From: Syntrophomonas_A sp050258735
GTDB taxonomy: Bacteria; Bacillota; Syntrophomonadia; Syntrophomonadales; Syntrophomonadaceae
Direction of reading: 5' to 3'
DNA: 21,434 nucleotides
Assembly: GCA_050258735.1 (NCBI GenBank)
Contig: JBLMZJ010000058.1
Location: forward strand, 1-21,434
The position numbers and the translations under genes were made by a program. Of the stretch, positions 14,884 to 21,434 are shown in pieces. The notes under the pieces were generated by a model. That model was not told the DNA's origin, did not search any database, and worked only from the letters and a program-made list of their open reading frames with translations. Position 1 is the first letter of the stretch, and every line of letters starts with the position of its first letter.

Positions 14884-15321
14884 GTGAAGATAATTATTGA
14901 GGATATTTCGGACGGGGATGAAGATCAAATCATTATCAGATGCAGTGAAATCAATAGTGATATTTTGCAGCTTATTTCAGGTATCAAATCACAGCAATCG
15001 TTAATGATTGGATATGATCAAAATGCTATCCATAGATTAAATCCCGCCGATGTTTATTATTTTGATACTGTTGATAATAAGACCTTCGCCTATTGCAGCA
15101 CTAGCGTTTTTGAGATACGAAAGAAATTGTATGAGCTTGAAGCAGAATTTGTGAATAGCGATTTTCTTAGGATCTCAAAATCAGTCATTCTCAATATTAA
15201 AAAAGTACAAAAGGTCAGTCCTGCATTTAGCGGAAGGTTTGAGGCCTTTTTGGATAATGGCGAGAAGGTAATCATCTCAAGGCAGTATGTGCCAGATCTA
15301 AAAAAGAAACTGGGCATTTAG
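14884..15321 (+). CDS. LytTR-domain DNA-binding regulator (stand-alone)
   Basis: A 145-residue protein of the small LytTR type without a receiver domain: a short N-terminal segment (MKIIIEDISDGDEDQIIIRC), then the LytTR domain (about 48-145) with IHRLNPADVYYFDTVDNK, FLRISKSVILNIKKVQKV and F-S-G-R-F-E-A-F-L-D-N-G-E-K-V-I-I-S-R-Q-Y-V. LytTR domains bind direct repeats in promoters through beta strands. I take GTG 14884 as start (AAAGGAAG 8 bases upstream, and homologues start MK(V/I)xIE); ATG 14845 would add 13 residues behind a weak site. It is followed 11 bases on by a DUF3021 gene, its usual partner, which is thought to restrain it at the membrane. Confidence 0.9.
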   Translation: MKIIIEDISDGDEDQIIIRCSEINSDILQLISGIKSQQSLMIGYDQNAIHRLNPADVYYFDTVDNKTFAYCSTSVFEIRKKLYELEAEFVNSDFLRISKSVILNIKKVQKVSPAFSGRFEAFLDNGEKVIISRQYVPDLKKKLGI

Positions 15322-15332
15322 GAGGGTGTGTG

Positions 15333-15770
15333 ATGGAACTAAAAGATCTGCTTAATGTCATGATCAAGACATTTTTTATAGTCACGACAGGGACAGTACT
15401 CTCCGTAGCGGTTTTCTGTTCAGTTTTTTCTAAGGATGCAGTTTTTACCGTCTATATCTTCTGGCAAATACTACTTTTAGCGGTGTTGACTACTCTGCCA
15501 TCCCTGGTTTTTTTCTCACCAAAGGAACTCAGCAAAAAAGGCTGGTTGGTTAGGGAAGCCATACATCTGGCCGTTTTGATCATCATACTGTTTTACTTAG
15601 GATATATTTGGGGATGGATAGCAGCAAGCAAACCAATGCAATTAGCCCTCTATTTGTTTCTAATAATAATGGTTTACCTGGTGGTAAAACTGTTTGTTCA
15701 TCAGAGCGATAAGCGGGTAGCCAATCAACTCAACACCGGGCTGAATAAATATAACGATTTACATAAGTAG
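15333..15770 (+). CDS. DUF3021 family membrane protein (LytTR partner)
   Basis: A 145-residue protein with four membrane helices (about 12-32, 40-60, 72-92 and 98-118) and a basic cytoplasmic tail (HQSDKRVANQLNTGLNKY). Size, helix pattern and place immediately after a stand-alone LytTR gene match DUF3021, a family repeatedly found in LytTR pairs, where the membrane protein is believed to hold the regulator inactive. The ATG at 15333 has GGAGG 7 bases upstream, overlapping the LytTR stop codon; a GTG at 15330 is too close. The gene ends at a strong terminator (15786-15822), so these two genes form one unit, with the ABC genes after it as a likely target. Confidence 0.85.
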   Translation: MELKDLLNVMIKTFFIVTTGTVLSVAVFCSVFSKDAVFTVYIFWQILLLAVLTTLPSLVFFSPKELSKKGWLVREAIHLAVLIIILFYLGYIWGWIAASKPMQLALYLFLIIMVYLVVKLFVHQSDKRVANQLNTGLNKYNDLHK

Positions 15771-15785
15771 TTGGTTCTATATTGC

Positions 15786-15822
15786 GACGGCAAGCTACAA
15801 ACAGCTTGCCGTCCTTTTTTTT
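15786..15822 (+). terminator. Strong rho-independent terminator after DUF3021 gene
   Basis: GACGGCAAGCT (15786-15796) pairs perfectly with AGCTTGCCGTC (15803-15813), 6-base loop, followed by C and eight T residues. It lies 15 bases after the DUF3021 stop codon. Confidence 0.95.
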
Positions 15823-15862
15823 CACCTTACCGCATTCAGATCGCAGCATACTTCCTACCCTA

Positions 15863-15891
15863 TAGAAATCTGAAAATGCAGCCAATATACT
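15863..15891 (+). promoter_or_regulatory. Candidate promoter of the ABC-2 transporter operon
   Basis: TAGAAA (15863-15868), 17 bases, TATACT (15886-15891), about 25 bases before the ATG at 15916. It is needed if the terminator at 15786-15822 is efficient. The weak -35 would suit an activated promoter, for instance by the LytTR protein encoded just upstream, but I could not identify clear LytTR boxes. Confidence 0.4.
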
Positions 15892-15915
15892 GGCTTCAGA
15901 GAAAGGAGGCTCAGT

Positions 15916-16830
15916 ATGAATAGAATAATCGAGGTGAAAAACCTTCAAAAAAGCTACGGTGATATACGAGCAGTAAAGGGTATCAGTTTTTATGTGGAAC
16001 AAGGCCAGCTGTTTTCATTTTTAGGCCCCAATGGAGCAGGCAAATCCACAACTATAGATGTTATTTGCACATTGCTGGAAAGCGACAGCGGTGAAATCAC
16101 TATTGACAACAAAATAATAGGAAAAGACGATAGTGAAATACGAAAATCCATTGGAATTGTGTTTCAAGACAGTTTGCTTGATCCGTTGTTGACGGTTGGT
16201 GAAAATCTGGTACTTAGAGGCGGATTCTATTTCAAGGATAAAAACGACCTGCGGCAGGCAGTGCGCAATGCGGCTTTGCTTACCGGGGTAATGGAATTTA
16301 TGGATCGCCCTTATGGAAAGCTGTCCGGCGGACAACGACGCAGAGCAGATATCGCCAGAGCGCTGATTAACACTCCGAAAATACTGTTTCTTGATGAACC
16401 AACCACCGGACTTGACCCGCAAACCAGAAGAAGTATATGGGACACCATCAAGCGTTTAATAGATGAAACGGGCATGACCGTCTTTATGACCACTCATTAT
16501 ATGGAGGAAGCGGATAATTCAGATTATGTTATGGTCATTGACCACGGTGAGATAGTGGCCCAGGGCACTCCGGCCGAGCTGAAACAAAGATATGCCAAAG
16601 ATATTTTAAGGCTGACCGTTCACAATGAGCAGGCGGTAGTAACTGCTTTAAATGAAACCAATACAGAATTCTCTCTTGCTGTTGACCAGTTAACTATAAG
16701 GCTGACCTCTACATTACTCGCCATACCTATTGTTGAAAGATGCAAGGATTTTATTACCGGCTTTGAGGTACTATACGGCACCATGGATGACGTTTTCATC
16801 GGAATTACCGGAAAGGAGCTGCGGGAATGA
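15916..16830 (+). CDS. ABC-2 type transporter ATPase (DrrA/CcmA-like)
   Basis: A 304-residue ATPase: Walker A GPNGAGKST (about 36-44), Q loop FQDS, signature LSGGQRRRADIARAL, Walker B ILFLDEPTTGLDPQ, H-loop TTHYMEEAD. The C-terminal 80 residues form the extra domain typical of DrrA-type (daunorubicin-resistance-like) ATPases, ending V-F-I-G-I-T-G-K-E. It partners the permease gene that follows with a 4-base ATGA overlap. ATG 15916 has an ideal AAAGGAGG 6 bases upstream. Substrate unknown; such pairs export drugs, peptides or lipids. Regulation by the adjacent LytTR-DUF3021 pair is inference. Confidence 0.94.
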   Translation: MNRIIEVKNLQKSYGDIRAVKGISFYVEQGQLFSFLGPNGAGKSTTIDVICTLLESDSGEITIDNKIIGKDDSEIRKSIGIVFQDSLLDPLLTVGENLVLRGGFYFKDKNDLRQAVRNAALLTGVMEFMDRPYGKLSGGQRRRADIARALINTPKILFLDEPTTGLDPQTRRSIWDTIKRLIDETGMTVFMTTHYMEEADNSDYVMVIDHGEIVAQGTPAELKQRYAKDILRLTVHNEQAVVTALNETNTEFSLAVDQLTIRLTSTLLAIPIVERCKDFITGFEVLYGTMDDVFIGITGKELRE

Positions 16831-17681
16831 TGGTATTTACCAACAGAAATTTAAAATTATATTTCAGGAATAAAAGTGCGGTGCTATTTTCTTTGATGGC
16901 AGTTTTCATTATTATTGGGTTGTATGCTCTATTCCTGGGGGATGTCTGGTTGGATGGTTCTTTGGGGATAAAACACGCCGGTTTTTTAATGGACACCTGG
17001 TTGATCGGCGGAATTATGGCGGTTACCTCTACCACTGCCACCATGGGTGCGTTTGGAATTATGGTTGAAGATAAGGCCAAAAAGATTTATAAGGACTTCT
17101 ATTCCTCTCCCGTTACCCGGGCAAGTCTTACTGGCGGGTATCTTGCCGCTGCTTTCATAATTGGCGTTTTCATGAGCGTGGTAGCGCTGGTTATCGGCCA
17201 AATATACATTATTATGCAGGGGGGAGAACTGCTGGGTATGGAGGCCAGTATAAAAGTATCGGGCCTGGTACTCCTAAACACCATAACCAATACTGCCATG
17301 GTTGGGTTTGTAGTCTCCTTTTTCAACAACCAGAACTCCTTTTCTACCGCCAGCACCATTCTGGGCACATTAATCGGATTCCTTACGGGTATCTACCTGC
17401 CGATCGGTAACCTACCCGAGGCTGCGCAGTATATAGTTAAGCTGTTTCCTCCCTCCTATGGGGCCGCTCTTTTTCGGCAGATAATGATGGAAAAACCTAT
17501 AGATATGGCGTTTGCCGGTATCCCCATTGATAAACTCGATAGCTTCGAAGAGTATATGGGGGTATTTTACCGCTTTGGTGAACATACCATTACAACCTTA
17601 GAAAGCTTTGCTATACTTACAGGAACCGCTTTGGTATTTTATCTCCTATCGGTATGGAATCTTTCGAGAAAGTCTGCATAG
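16827..17681 (+). CDS. ABC-2 type transporter permease
   Basis: A 284-residue membrane protein with about six helices: near 18-36, 55-75, 105-130, 138-162, 172-195 and 258-276. The start (FTNRNLKLYFRNKSAVLFSL) and the segment YKDFYSSPVTRASLTGGYL, followed by the GFLTGIYLPIGNLP turn and the FPPSYGAALFRQIM motif, are typical of ABC-2 permeases paired with DrrA-like ATPases. AAGGAG lies 8 bases before ATG 16827; ATG 16830 is an equally possible start 3 bases on. The start overlaps the stop of the ATPase gene. It closes the module; a copy of the flanking repeat begins 53 bases after its stop. Confidence 0.92.
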   Translation: MMVFTNRNLKLYFRNKSAVLFSLMAVFIIIGLYALFLGDVWLDGSLGIKHAGFLMDTWLIGGIMAVTSTTATMGAFGIMVEDKAKKIYKDFYSSPVTRASLTGGYLAAAFIIGVFMSVVALVIGQIYIIMQGGELLGMEASIKVSGLVLLNTITNTAMVGFVVSFFNNQNSFSTASTILGTLIGFLTGIYLPIGNLPEAAQYIVKLFPPSYGAALFRQIMMEKPIDMAFAGIPIDKLDSFEEYMGVFYRFGEHTITTLESFAILTGTALVFYLLSVWNLSRKSA

Positions 17682-17733
17682 TCGAAGTATAAGCTTCATA
17701 TCAACAGGTGGAACAGGGAATATTCATCAAGAG

Positions 17734-17785
17734 CAAAACCCGAAATCCCTTGGTAAATCTAATGACGGAGAGGGCGGATTCCATT
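17734..17785 (+). repeat. Dispersed direct repeat, copy 2 (right flank of LytTR-ABC module)
   Basis: Direct copy of 14733-14787; 28 of the first 29 bases agree. Unlike copy 1, the upstream arm that forms the hairpin is missing, so only the right half of the copy 1 structure is repeated here. Confidence 0.65.
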
Positions 17786-17791
17786 GCTCCT

Positions 17792-17849
17792 GCGCCATCC
17801 TGTCGCCCGCGATACTAGGCCATCCGTGGCCGTCGGAACTTGGCGCGGG
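17792..17849. repeat. Nested palindromic block, possible structured RNA or REP-like element
   Basis: GGCCATCCGTGGCC (17818-17831) is a 5-bp hairpin with a 4-base loop. It is enclosed by CCCGCG (17806-17811) and CGCGGG (17844-17849), and GCGCC (17792-17796) can instead pair with GGCGC (17842-17846). GC content is far above the AT-rich surroundings. No protein-coding function is apparent. Confidence 0.5.
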
Positions 17850-17960
17850 TTCTCACCCTACTCGATTTCCAATCGGGTAACCCATCTCTCATCTATTCTC
17901 ATGTAATGACATTTATGCTTATCTGCTATGGATTTTGGACTCTATCTTTCGTAGATTTAT

Positions 17961-18000
17961 GCAGCTAGTCTCATCTATTCGCAGGTAGTTTCATCTATTT
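17961..18000 (+). repeat. Two tandem 20-bp repeat units
   Basis: 17961-17980 and 17981-18000 agree at 17 of 20 positions (GCAG[C/G]TAGT[C/T]TCATCTATT[C/T]). A further TCTCATCTATTC lies at 17887-17898. Too few units to be a CRISPR array; could be a binding site cluster or slippage product. Confidence 0.6.
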
Positions 18001-18120
18001 CAGCTACTCTAGGGCTGCTCCACTTTATTATTCCGTCTTCATATTAATGATTGTAGTTTCTCTTTAAACACCTTTACAGGTCGTAGTGTGTTTTACCAGG
18101 TTAATGGAATCCCGCCAAGG

Positions 18121-18148
18121 TTGCTTAGACTATTTCCAACATTATCAT
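18121..18148 (+). promoter_or_regulatory. Candidate promoter of the DUF1259 pair
   Basis: TTGCTT (18121-18126), 16 bases, TATCAT (18143-18148), followed by about 60 bases of leader before the ATG at 18216. The -10 is good; the -35 is weak. Confidence 0.35.
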
Positions 18149-18215
18149 ATCCACTTCAGTAACACAGAAGCTACACAATACATATCTTATGAGCAAAAAA
18201 GGGGTGATACCAACG

Positions 18216-18635
18216 ATGACGACATGTGACAGCTTTGCCAAAATACTAAAGGCAAAGCGGGATACCAATCCCGGTGTTTGTTTTGCTACCAGAATGCGCA
18301 ATGATATAGAGGTCGAAGTTATGGGCAGAACGACTCATTCTCCCACTGTTCTTTTGATGGCGTTTTCATATGAAGACCTGGACAGTAAAGGTAATGCTCT
18401 CTGTTTAGGAGAATTTGTCTTCAAGCAAAACGAAGTGCGACCCTTCCTAAATGCCCTATCTAATCATGGGATCAGAGTAACTTCTATTCATAATCACTGG
18501 CTTTTCGAGAATCCTCGTTTGATTTATGTCCACTGGGAAGCAATAATGAAGCCGCTTGAATTTGCCCGGATTTCATCAAGAGCTATGGACATCGCTATGG
18601 GGAAAAAGGTAACGAAGAAAGGAGGGCGCTTATGA
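18216..18635 (+). CDS. DUF1259 (LppY/LpqO-like) protein, first of a tandem pair
   Basis: A 139-residue protein that matches the DUF1259 core: E-V-x-V-M-G, L-G-E-F-V-F-K-Q, GIRVTSIHNHWLFENPRLIYVHW, then ARISSRAMD. The conserved H-N-H-W and final H-W suggest a metal or ligand site, but the family has no known function. There is no signal peptide, unlike the secreted lipoprotein members (LppY/LpqO), so it should be cytoplasmic. Start ATG 18216: GGGGTGA lies 8 bases upstream and the product then opens MTTCDSFAKILK, parallel to its neighbour's MSTTCDEFAQILK; ATG 18189 would add nine unrelated residues. Its TGA overlaps the next ATG by 4 bases. Confidence 0.82.
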   Translation: MTTCDSFAKILKAKRDTNPGVCFATRMRNDIEVEVMGRTTHSPTVLLMAFSYEDLDSKGNALCLGEFVFKQNEVRPFLNALSNHGIRVTSIHNHWLFENPRLIYVHWEAIMKPLEFARISSRAMDIAMGKKVTKKGGRL

Positions 18636-19033
18636 GCACTACTTGTGATGAATTTGCACAGATATTAAAGGGTGAACGTGAAACAGATGCTCCTGCAGGC
18701 GTTTGCTTTGTTACCAGACTGCGCAATGATCTTATGGTGGAGATATTAGGGAGAAGGACTAATTCCCGAGTGGTCTTTTATATGTCTTTTTCCTTTGAGG
18801 ATGTTGATAGTAAAGGCAACGCTCTATGCTTTGGCGAGTTCGTATTTAAACAAACCGAGGTTGAGCCCTTCTTAAATGCAATGGCTGGCACGGGGATTAA
18901 AATCACTGCCCTCCACAACCATTGGCTCAGAGAAGACCCGCGTTTGATGTATATCCACTGGCAAGCCATAATGGAACCGCTGACATTTGCTACGATCTCT
19001 GCGAATGCTTTAGATGCCGCCATAGGAATGTAG
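18632..19033 (+). CDS. DUF1259 (LppY/LpqO-like) protein, second of a tandem pair
   Basis: A 133-residue paralogue of the preceding protein; by eye about two-thirds of residues agree, including D-S-K-G-N-A-L-C, G-E-F-V-F-K-Q, H-N-H-W-L and P-R-L-x-Y-x-H-W. It lacks the basic C-terminal extension of the first copy. AAAGGAGG precedes ATG 18632 by 7 bases, and the 4-base overlap couples translation. A tandem duplication kept as two equal-length proteins suggests a heterodimer or two related substrates (inference). A terminator-like hairpin follows at 19097-19123. Confidence 0.82.
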   Translation: MSTTCDEFAQILKGERETDAPAGVCFVTRLRNDLMVEILGRRTNSRVVFYMSFSFEDVDSKGNALCFGEFVFKQTEVEPFLNAMAGTGIKITALHNHWLREDPRLMYIHWQAIMEPLTFATISANALDAAIGM

Positions 19034-19096
19034 CACTATCGCTGCCTGATTCGATTATAACAAGACAATTTGACTATCCATTATATTTTTACGGTC

Positions 19097-19123
19097 AAGA
19101 CCTTGCTTAAGAAGCGAGGTCTT
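19097..19123 (+). terminator. Terminator-like hairpin after the DUF1259 pair
   Basis: AAGACCTTGCTT (19097-19108) pairs with AAGCGAGGTCTT (19112-19123), one T-G wobble, 3-base loop, followed by TCGTATTATAT, a T-rich but interrupted tail. It lies about 64 bases after the second DUF1259 stop codon. The rest of 19034-19301 shows no gene. Confidence 0.65.
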
Positions 19124-19301
19124 TCGTATTATATACAAACCTTGGAATTCTGTCTGATCAGCCAGTAACTCATGTAATAATTACCACCCGTTTGGTTAAC
19201 GTTGGATGATACCAGCAAATACCGAGATCACAGCAATGTAAACATAACTGTTATATCTGAATACTATATGCCAAGGTATATCTAAGGAGGATTATTATCA
19301 A

Positions 19302-20366
19302 ATGGCAAATGAGAAACAAGGAACTGGAACTGGAACTGTTTATTCTATGACTAATGCATCGCCAATCAATGAAGTCATAGCTTTTCGCCGGGACACTAAC
19401 GGGAAACTTACATTCTTAAGAGCCTTTGAGACAGGTGGAAGCGGTACCGGTCAGGCCATGGTCGACCCACTTTCATCACAAGGTTCGGTTATCTTATCCG
19501 ATAATGGCAGTTTCCTTTTTGCAGTCAATGCCGGTAGCAATAGTATCAGCAGTTTCCGTGTAAAACAGGATGGTCAGCTAAAGCTGGAAAATGTGGAGCC
19601 TTCCGGTGGTATCAAGCCCAATAGCCTGACAATGCACGGTAATCTTCTCTATGTAACCAATGCAGGCAATATGACCGGTGGAGCAGCTTCTAACGTAACC
19701 GGTTTTTACATTGACAAAAACGGTAATCTTACCATGATTACCGGCGCTATGAAGCCCTTGAGTTCATCAACCGCTCAGCCTGCTTGTGTTGTCTTTGATC
19801 CCAGTGGCAGTCAGATTGTTGTATCCGAACTAAATACCAATAAGCTTAGTGTCTACCAGGTTCACCAGGACGGTTCGCTATCCGGACCAACCGTCAACAA
19901 ATCAAACGGACCTGGACCATTCGGCTCAGTTTTCCTTTCCAATGGGGTTTTGCTGGTTACCGAAGCAGGCGACAATGCGCTCTCTTCTTATACTCTCGAC
20001 AGGGACGGGAAACTTGCTGTTGTTAGCGGTTCGATTCTAAATGCCCAAAGCGCGACTTGCTGGGTAACCGTATATGATAGTTTTGCCTACACGTCTAACG
20101 CGGGCAGTAATACATTATCACCCTACCGTATCAAAAATAAAGAACGACTCAGTCTTTTGAGAATCAAGTATAGCACTATTCAAAGTGTTGCTGCTCCCCT
20201 TGATAGTGCAGCTAGCGAGGATGGGCACAATCTATACGTGCTGAATGGAAATCAAGGTTCTATTACCGTCTTTAGAATTGGAAAGGACGGTCAACTGGCC
20301 CGTCTACAAGTGTTTAAAAATACAGGATTGCCGACTCTAGGTGCGCAAGGATTGGCTTTGCGTTAA
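19302..20366 (+). CDS. Beta-propeller protein, lactonase / YncE-like
   Basis: A 354-residue protein built of about seven repeats of 40-50 residues, each with an N-x-x-S-x-[SF]-x-V/I-x-x-D/K-G-x-L pattern: for example NSISSFRVKQDGQL, NKLSVYQVHQDGSL, NALSSYTLDRDGKL and GSITVFRIGKDGQL. This is the seven-bladed propeller of the 6-phosphogluconolactonase (Pgl, YbhE-type) and related YncE/surface families. Catalytic residues of lactonases cannot be assigned confidently by eye, so an enzymatic role is uncertain. No signal peptide or anchor is visible, so it should be cytoplasmic unless exported by another route. ATG 19302 follows AAGGAGG by 11 bases, slightly long. Monocistronic. Confidence 0.8.
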   Translation: MANEKQGTGTGTVYSMTNASPINEVIAFRRDTNGKLTFLRAFETGGSGTGQAMVDPLSSQGSVILSDNGSFLFAVNAGSNSISSFRVKQDGQLKLENVEPSGGIKPNSLTMHGNLLYVTNAGNMTGGAASNVTGFYIDKNGNLTMITGAMKPLSSSTAQPACVVFDPSGSQIVVSELNTNKLSVYQVHQDGSLSGPTVNKSNGPGPFGSVFLSNGVLLVTEAGDNALSSYTLDRDGKLAVVSGSILNAQSATCWVTVYDSFAYTSNAGSNTLSPYRIKNKERLSLLRIKYSTIQSVAAPLDSAASEDGHNLYVLNGNQGSITVFRIGKDGQLARLQVFKNTGLPTLGAQGLALR

Positions 20367-20461
20367 TTCAAGTGTTCATATGTATTCCCATCTATTTGCA
20401 TCTAGTTCGGCTACCCCAGCAGCCAGGCAGGGCGCAGGACATTGACCGATAAACGAGCAAC

Positions 20462-20487
20462 GCGGCGGGCGAAAAAACGCCCGCCGC
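20462..20487. terminator. GC-rich perfect hairpin between convergent genes
   Basis: GCGGCGGGCG (20462-20471) pairs perfectly with CGCCCGCCGC (20478-20487) around AAAAAA. It lies between the ends of the propeller gene (plus) and the isochorismatase-like gene (minus), so it could serve both. Neither side has a T-run. Confidence 0.6.
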
Positions 20488-20513
20488 ACTATGCGGTTAA
20501 TCTGGGAAAGTAC

Positions 20514-21005
20514 TTAAATCAACAGGTCATTCAAACGAATTATATTACAGCCTTTACTTTCATAATAGCGCAGCATTTCGTCAATTTTCCTTTTATCATA
20601 ACTGGTAATGCAATCTGATAATACATTAACGCTATAATTTGCTTTTCGTAAGTTGTAGCAGGTTGATTTAACACAAGCCACAGCATCTGCTCCCGCTATG
20701 TAGAAATCACCTATTTCATTTTTACTGATAAAGTCTGCGAACTCCTCACTGCTTAATGCATTTCCTTTGTATTTTGTGAAAACATTTTTTGACTCTATTT
20801 TCAAATCCGAAGCTAATTCAGATCCAAGTGTATTGGGTTTAAAAGTCCTCGTGCCGGCCGATAAATTTTCATGCCTTATATAAACAACATAAATATTATT
20901 ATTGACTGCCCAATCAATAGCTTTATTGATATTGTCAATAATATCCCTGTAATTCTTTGTTATGTCATTTTGAATATCTATTATTACTAAGGCTTTTTTT
21001 TGCAT
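20514..21005 (-). CDS. Isochorismatase-like cysteine hydrolase
   Basis: A 163-residue member of the isochorismatase-like superfamily. Opening strand ALVIIDIQND supplies Asp10; Lys78 in FTKYKGNAL and Cys111 in GADAVACVKSTCYNLRKANY complete the expected D-K-C triad, followed by the family's VNVLSDCITSYD. Such enzymes hydrolyse amide bonds of small molecules (nicotinamide, ureidoacrylate, N-carbamoyl compounds); the substrate cannot be told from sequence. The start is ATG 21005, with AGGAGGAG 5 bases upstream; a longer frame to 21071 lacks a site. It is divergent from a YafY-type regulator gene (21124), which often controls such a neighbour (inference). Confidence 0.9.
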   Translation of the reverse strand: MQKKALVIIDIQNDITKNYRDIIDNINKAIDWAVNNNIYVVYIRHENLSAGTRTFKPNTLGSELASDLKIESKNVFTKYKGNALSSEEFADFISKNEIGDFYIAGADAVACVKSTCYNLRKANYSVNVLSDCITSYDKRKIDEMLRYYESKGCNIIRLNDLLI

Positions 21006-21064
21006 AGTATCTCCTCCTGATAGGTAGATTGATTTGTTTGCTTTTTTATCATACCTTGTAATTG

Positions 21065-21093
21065 CTGACAACAGTATGGCAACAATCTATAAT
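21065..21093 (+). promoter_or_regulatory. Sigma-A type promoter of the YafY-like gene
   Basis: CTGACA (21065-21070), 17 bases, TATAAT (21088-21093): five of six and six of six consensus positions. The expected start is near 21100, about 24 bases before the ATG at 21124. The promoter overlaps the upstream region of the divergent hydrolase gene. Confidence 0.8.
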
Positions 21094-21123
21094 GATAAAA
21101 AGAAATTTTGGAGAGGCTATCAG

Positions 21124-21434
21124 ATGAAAGTTGACAGGCTTGTTAGCATTATTATGATACTCCTTGATAAAGAGCGTATAGGCGCACAGGAGTTAGCAGA
21201 TATGTTTGAAGTTTCATCCCGCACAATCTACCGCGACATAGACTCTATCAACATGGCGGGTATCCCTGTTTGCTCAATATCGGGAGTGGGCGGCGGTTTT
21301 GAAATCATGCAGAAATACAAGATTGACAGAAAGGTTTTTTCGACTGCCGACCTTTCCGCGATCCTGATGGGGCTTTCCAGTCTTTCGGGCATGATACGAA
21401 GTGATGACCTGGTAAACGCCCTTGCGAAAGTCAA
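21124..21434 (+). CDS. YafY-family (HTH_11 / WYL type) transcriptional regulator, N-terminal part
   Basis: The first 103 codons of a gene that continues beyond the window. Residues 1-55 form a DeoR-like winged helix: MKVDRLVSIIMILLDKERIG, A-Q-E-L-A-D-M-F-E-V-S-S-R-T-I-Y-R-D-I-D-S-I, then G-I-P-V and the G-x-G-G-G-F wing. This is the standard start of YafY proteins, which carry a C-terminal WYL ligand-sensing domain (not visible here). GGAGAGG lies 7 bases before ATG 21124 and a strong promoter is at 21065-21093. It is divergent from the isochorismatase-like gene. Confidence 0.9.
   Translation, partial: MKVDRLVSIIMILLDKERIGAQELADMFEVSSRTIYRDIDSINMAGIPVCSISGVGGGFEIMQKYKIDRKVFSTADLSAILMGLSSLSGMIRSDDLVNALAKV

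Larger units (their letters stand above)
17682..18215. other. Non-coding region with repeats and palindromes
   Basis: About 530 bases with no credible gene (open frames that enter it have neither start site nor recognisable product). It holds repeat copy 2 (17734-17785), a nested palindromic block (17792-17849), a CGATT-TCC-AATCG hairpin (17862-17874), a word TCTCATCTATTC at 17887-17898 and again in the 20-bp tandem repeat 17961-18000, and a candidate promoter for the DUF1259 pair at 18121-18148. It looks like a site where mobile or repetitive DNA has decayed. Confidence 0.55.

Noticed and set aside
17608..17880. 90-codon plus-strand open frame running from the ABC permease end into the repeat region
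   Set aside because: It begins inside the permease gene in another frame and consists mainly of the dispersed repeat and palindromes; no ribosome site.
17887..18000. CRISPR-like array
   Set aside because: Only two adjacent 20-bp units with no spacers; no cas genes in the window.

Overview
The window looks like chromosomal DNA of a Gram-positive, probably anaerobic member of the Firmicutes (Clostridia). Shine-Dalgarno sites are strong throughout (AGGAGG type). The families present (CBO0543, stand-alone CarD-like protein, LytTR-DUF3021 pair, YbjQ, XRE/TPR regulator, YafY-type regulator) are typical of that group, and one gene appears to use selenocysteine. No rRNA, tRNA, CRISPR array or intact insertion sequence was seen. 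The organism assignment is inference.

Layout. 1-434: 5' part of a CBO0543 membrane protein gene (minus, runs off the window). 936-1442: CarD-like regulator (plus). 1588-1703: two facing copies of a GTCATTGCGAG-type dispersed repeat. 1716-3152 (minus): DEAD-box RNA helicase. 3288-3599 (minus): small double zinc-ribbon protein with its own terminator. 4014-5684 (minus): compact operon of an XRE/TPR regulator, a YbjQ protein and a small membrane protein. 5986-6222 (plus): a 78-codon glutaredoxin-like gene with an in-frame TGA exactly at the first Cys of its CxxC motif, followed by a bacterial SECIS-like hairpin. This is a likely selenoprotein that ordinary gene calling would miss, and it is the most interesting item here. 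6300-9535 (minus): a GNAT-like protein coupled to an ABC exporter with a C-terminal cyclic-nucleotide-binding domain.

9966-14654 (plus): an ECF sigma factor with a very good ECF-type promoter, a candidate membrane-bound anti-sigma factor, a MotA-like membrane protein, then a MacA/MacB-type efflux system (adaptor, ATPase, permease). 14884-17681 (plus): LytTR regulator and DUF3021 membrane protein, closed by a strong terminator, then an ABC-2 ATPase/permease pair. This four-gene module is flanked by two direct copies of a roughly 50-bp repeat. 17682-18215 is non-coding with palindromes and a 20-bp tandem repeat. 18216-19033: tandemly duplicated DUF1259 proteins. 19302-20366: lactonase-like beta-propeller. 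20514-21005 (minus): isochorismatase-like hydrolase. 21124-21434 (plus, runs off the end): YafY-type regulator with a good sigma-A promoter.

Taken together the window is rich in stress sensing and export: three ABC systems, an ECF switch, a LytTR switch, two HTH regulators, and a probable selenium-dependent thiol redox protein.
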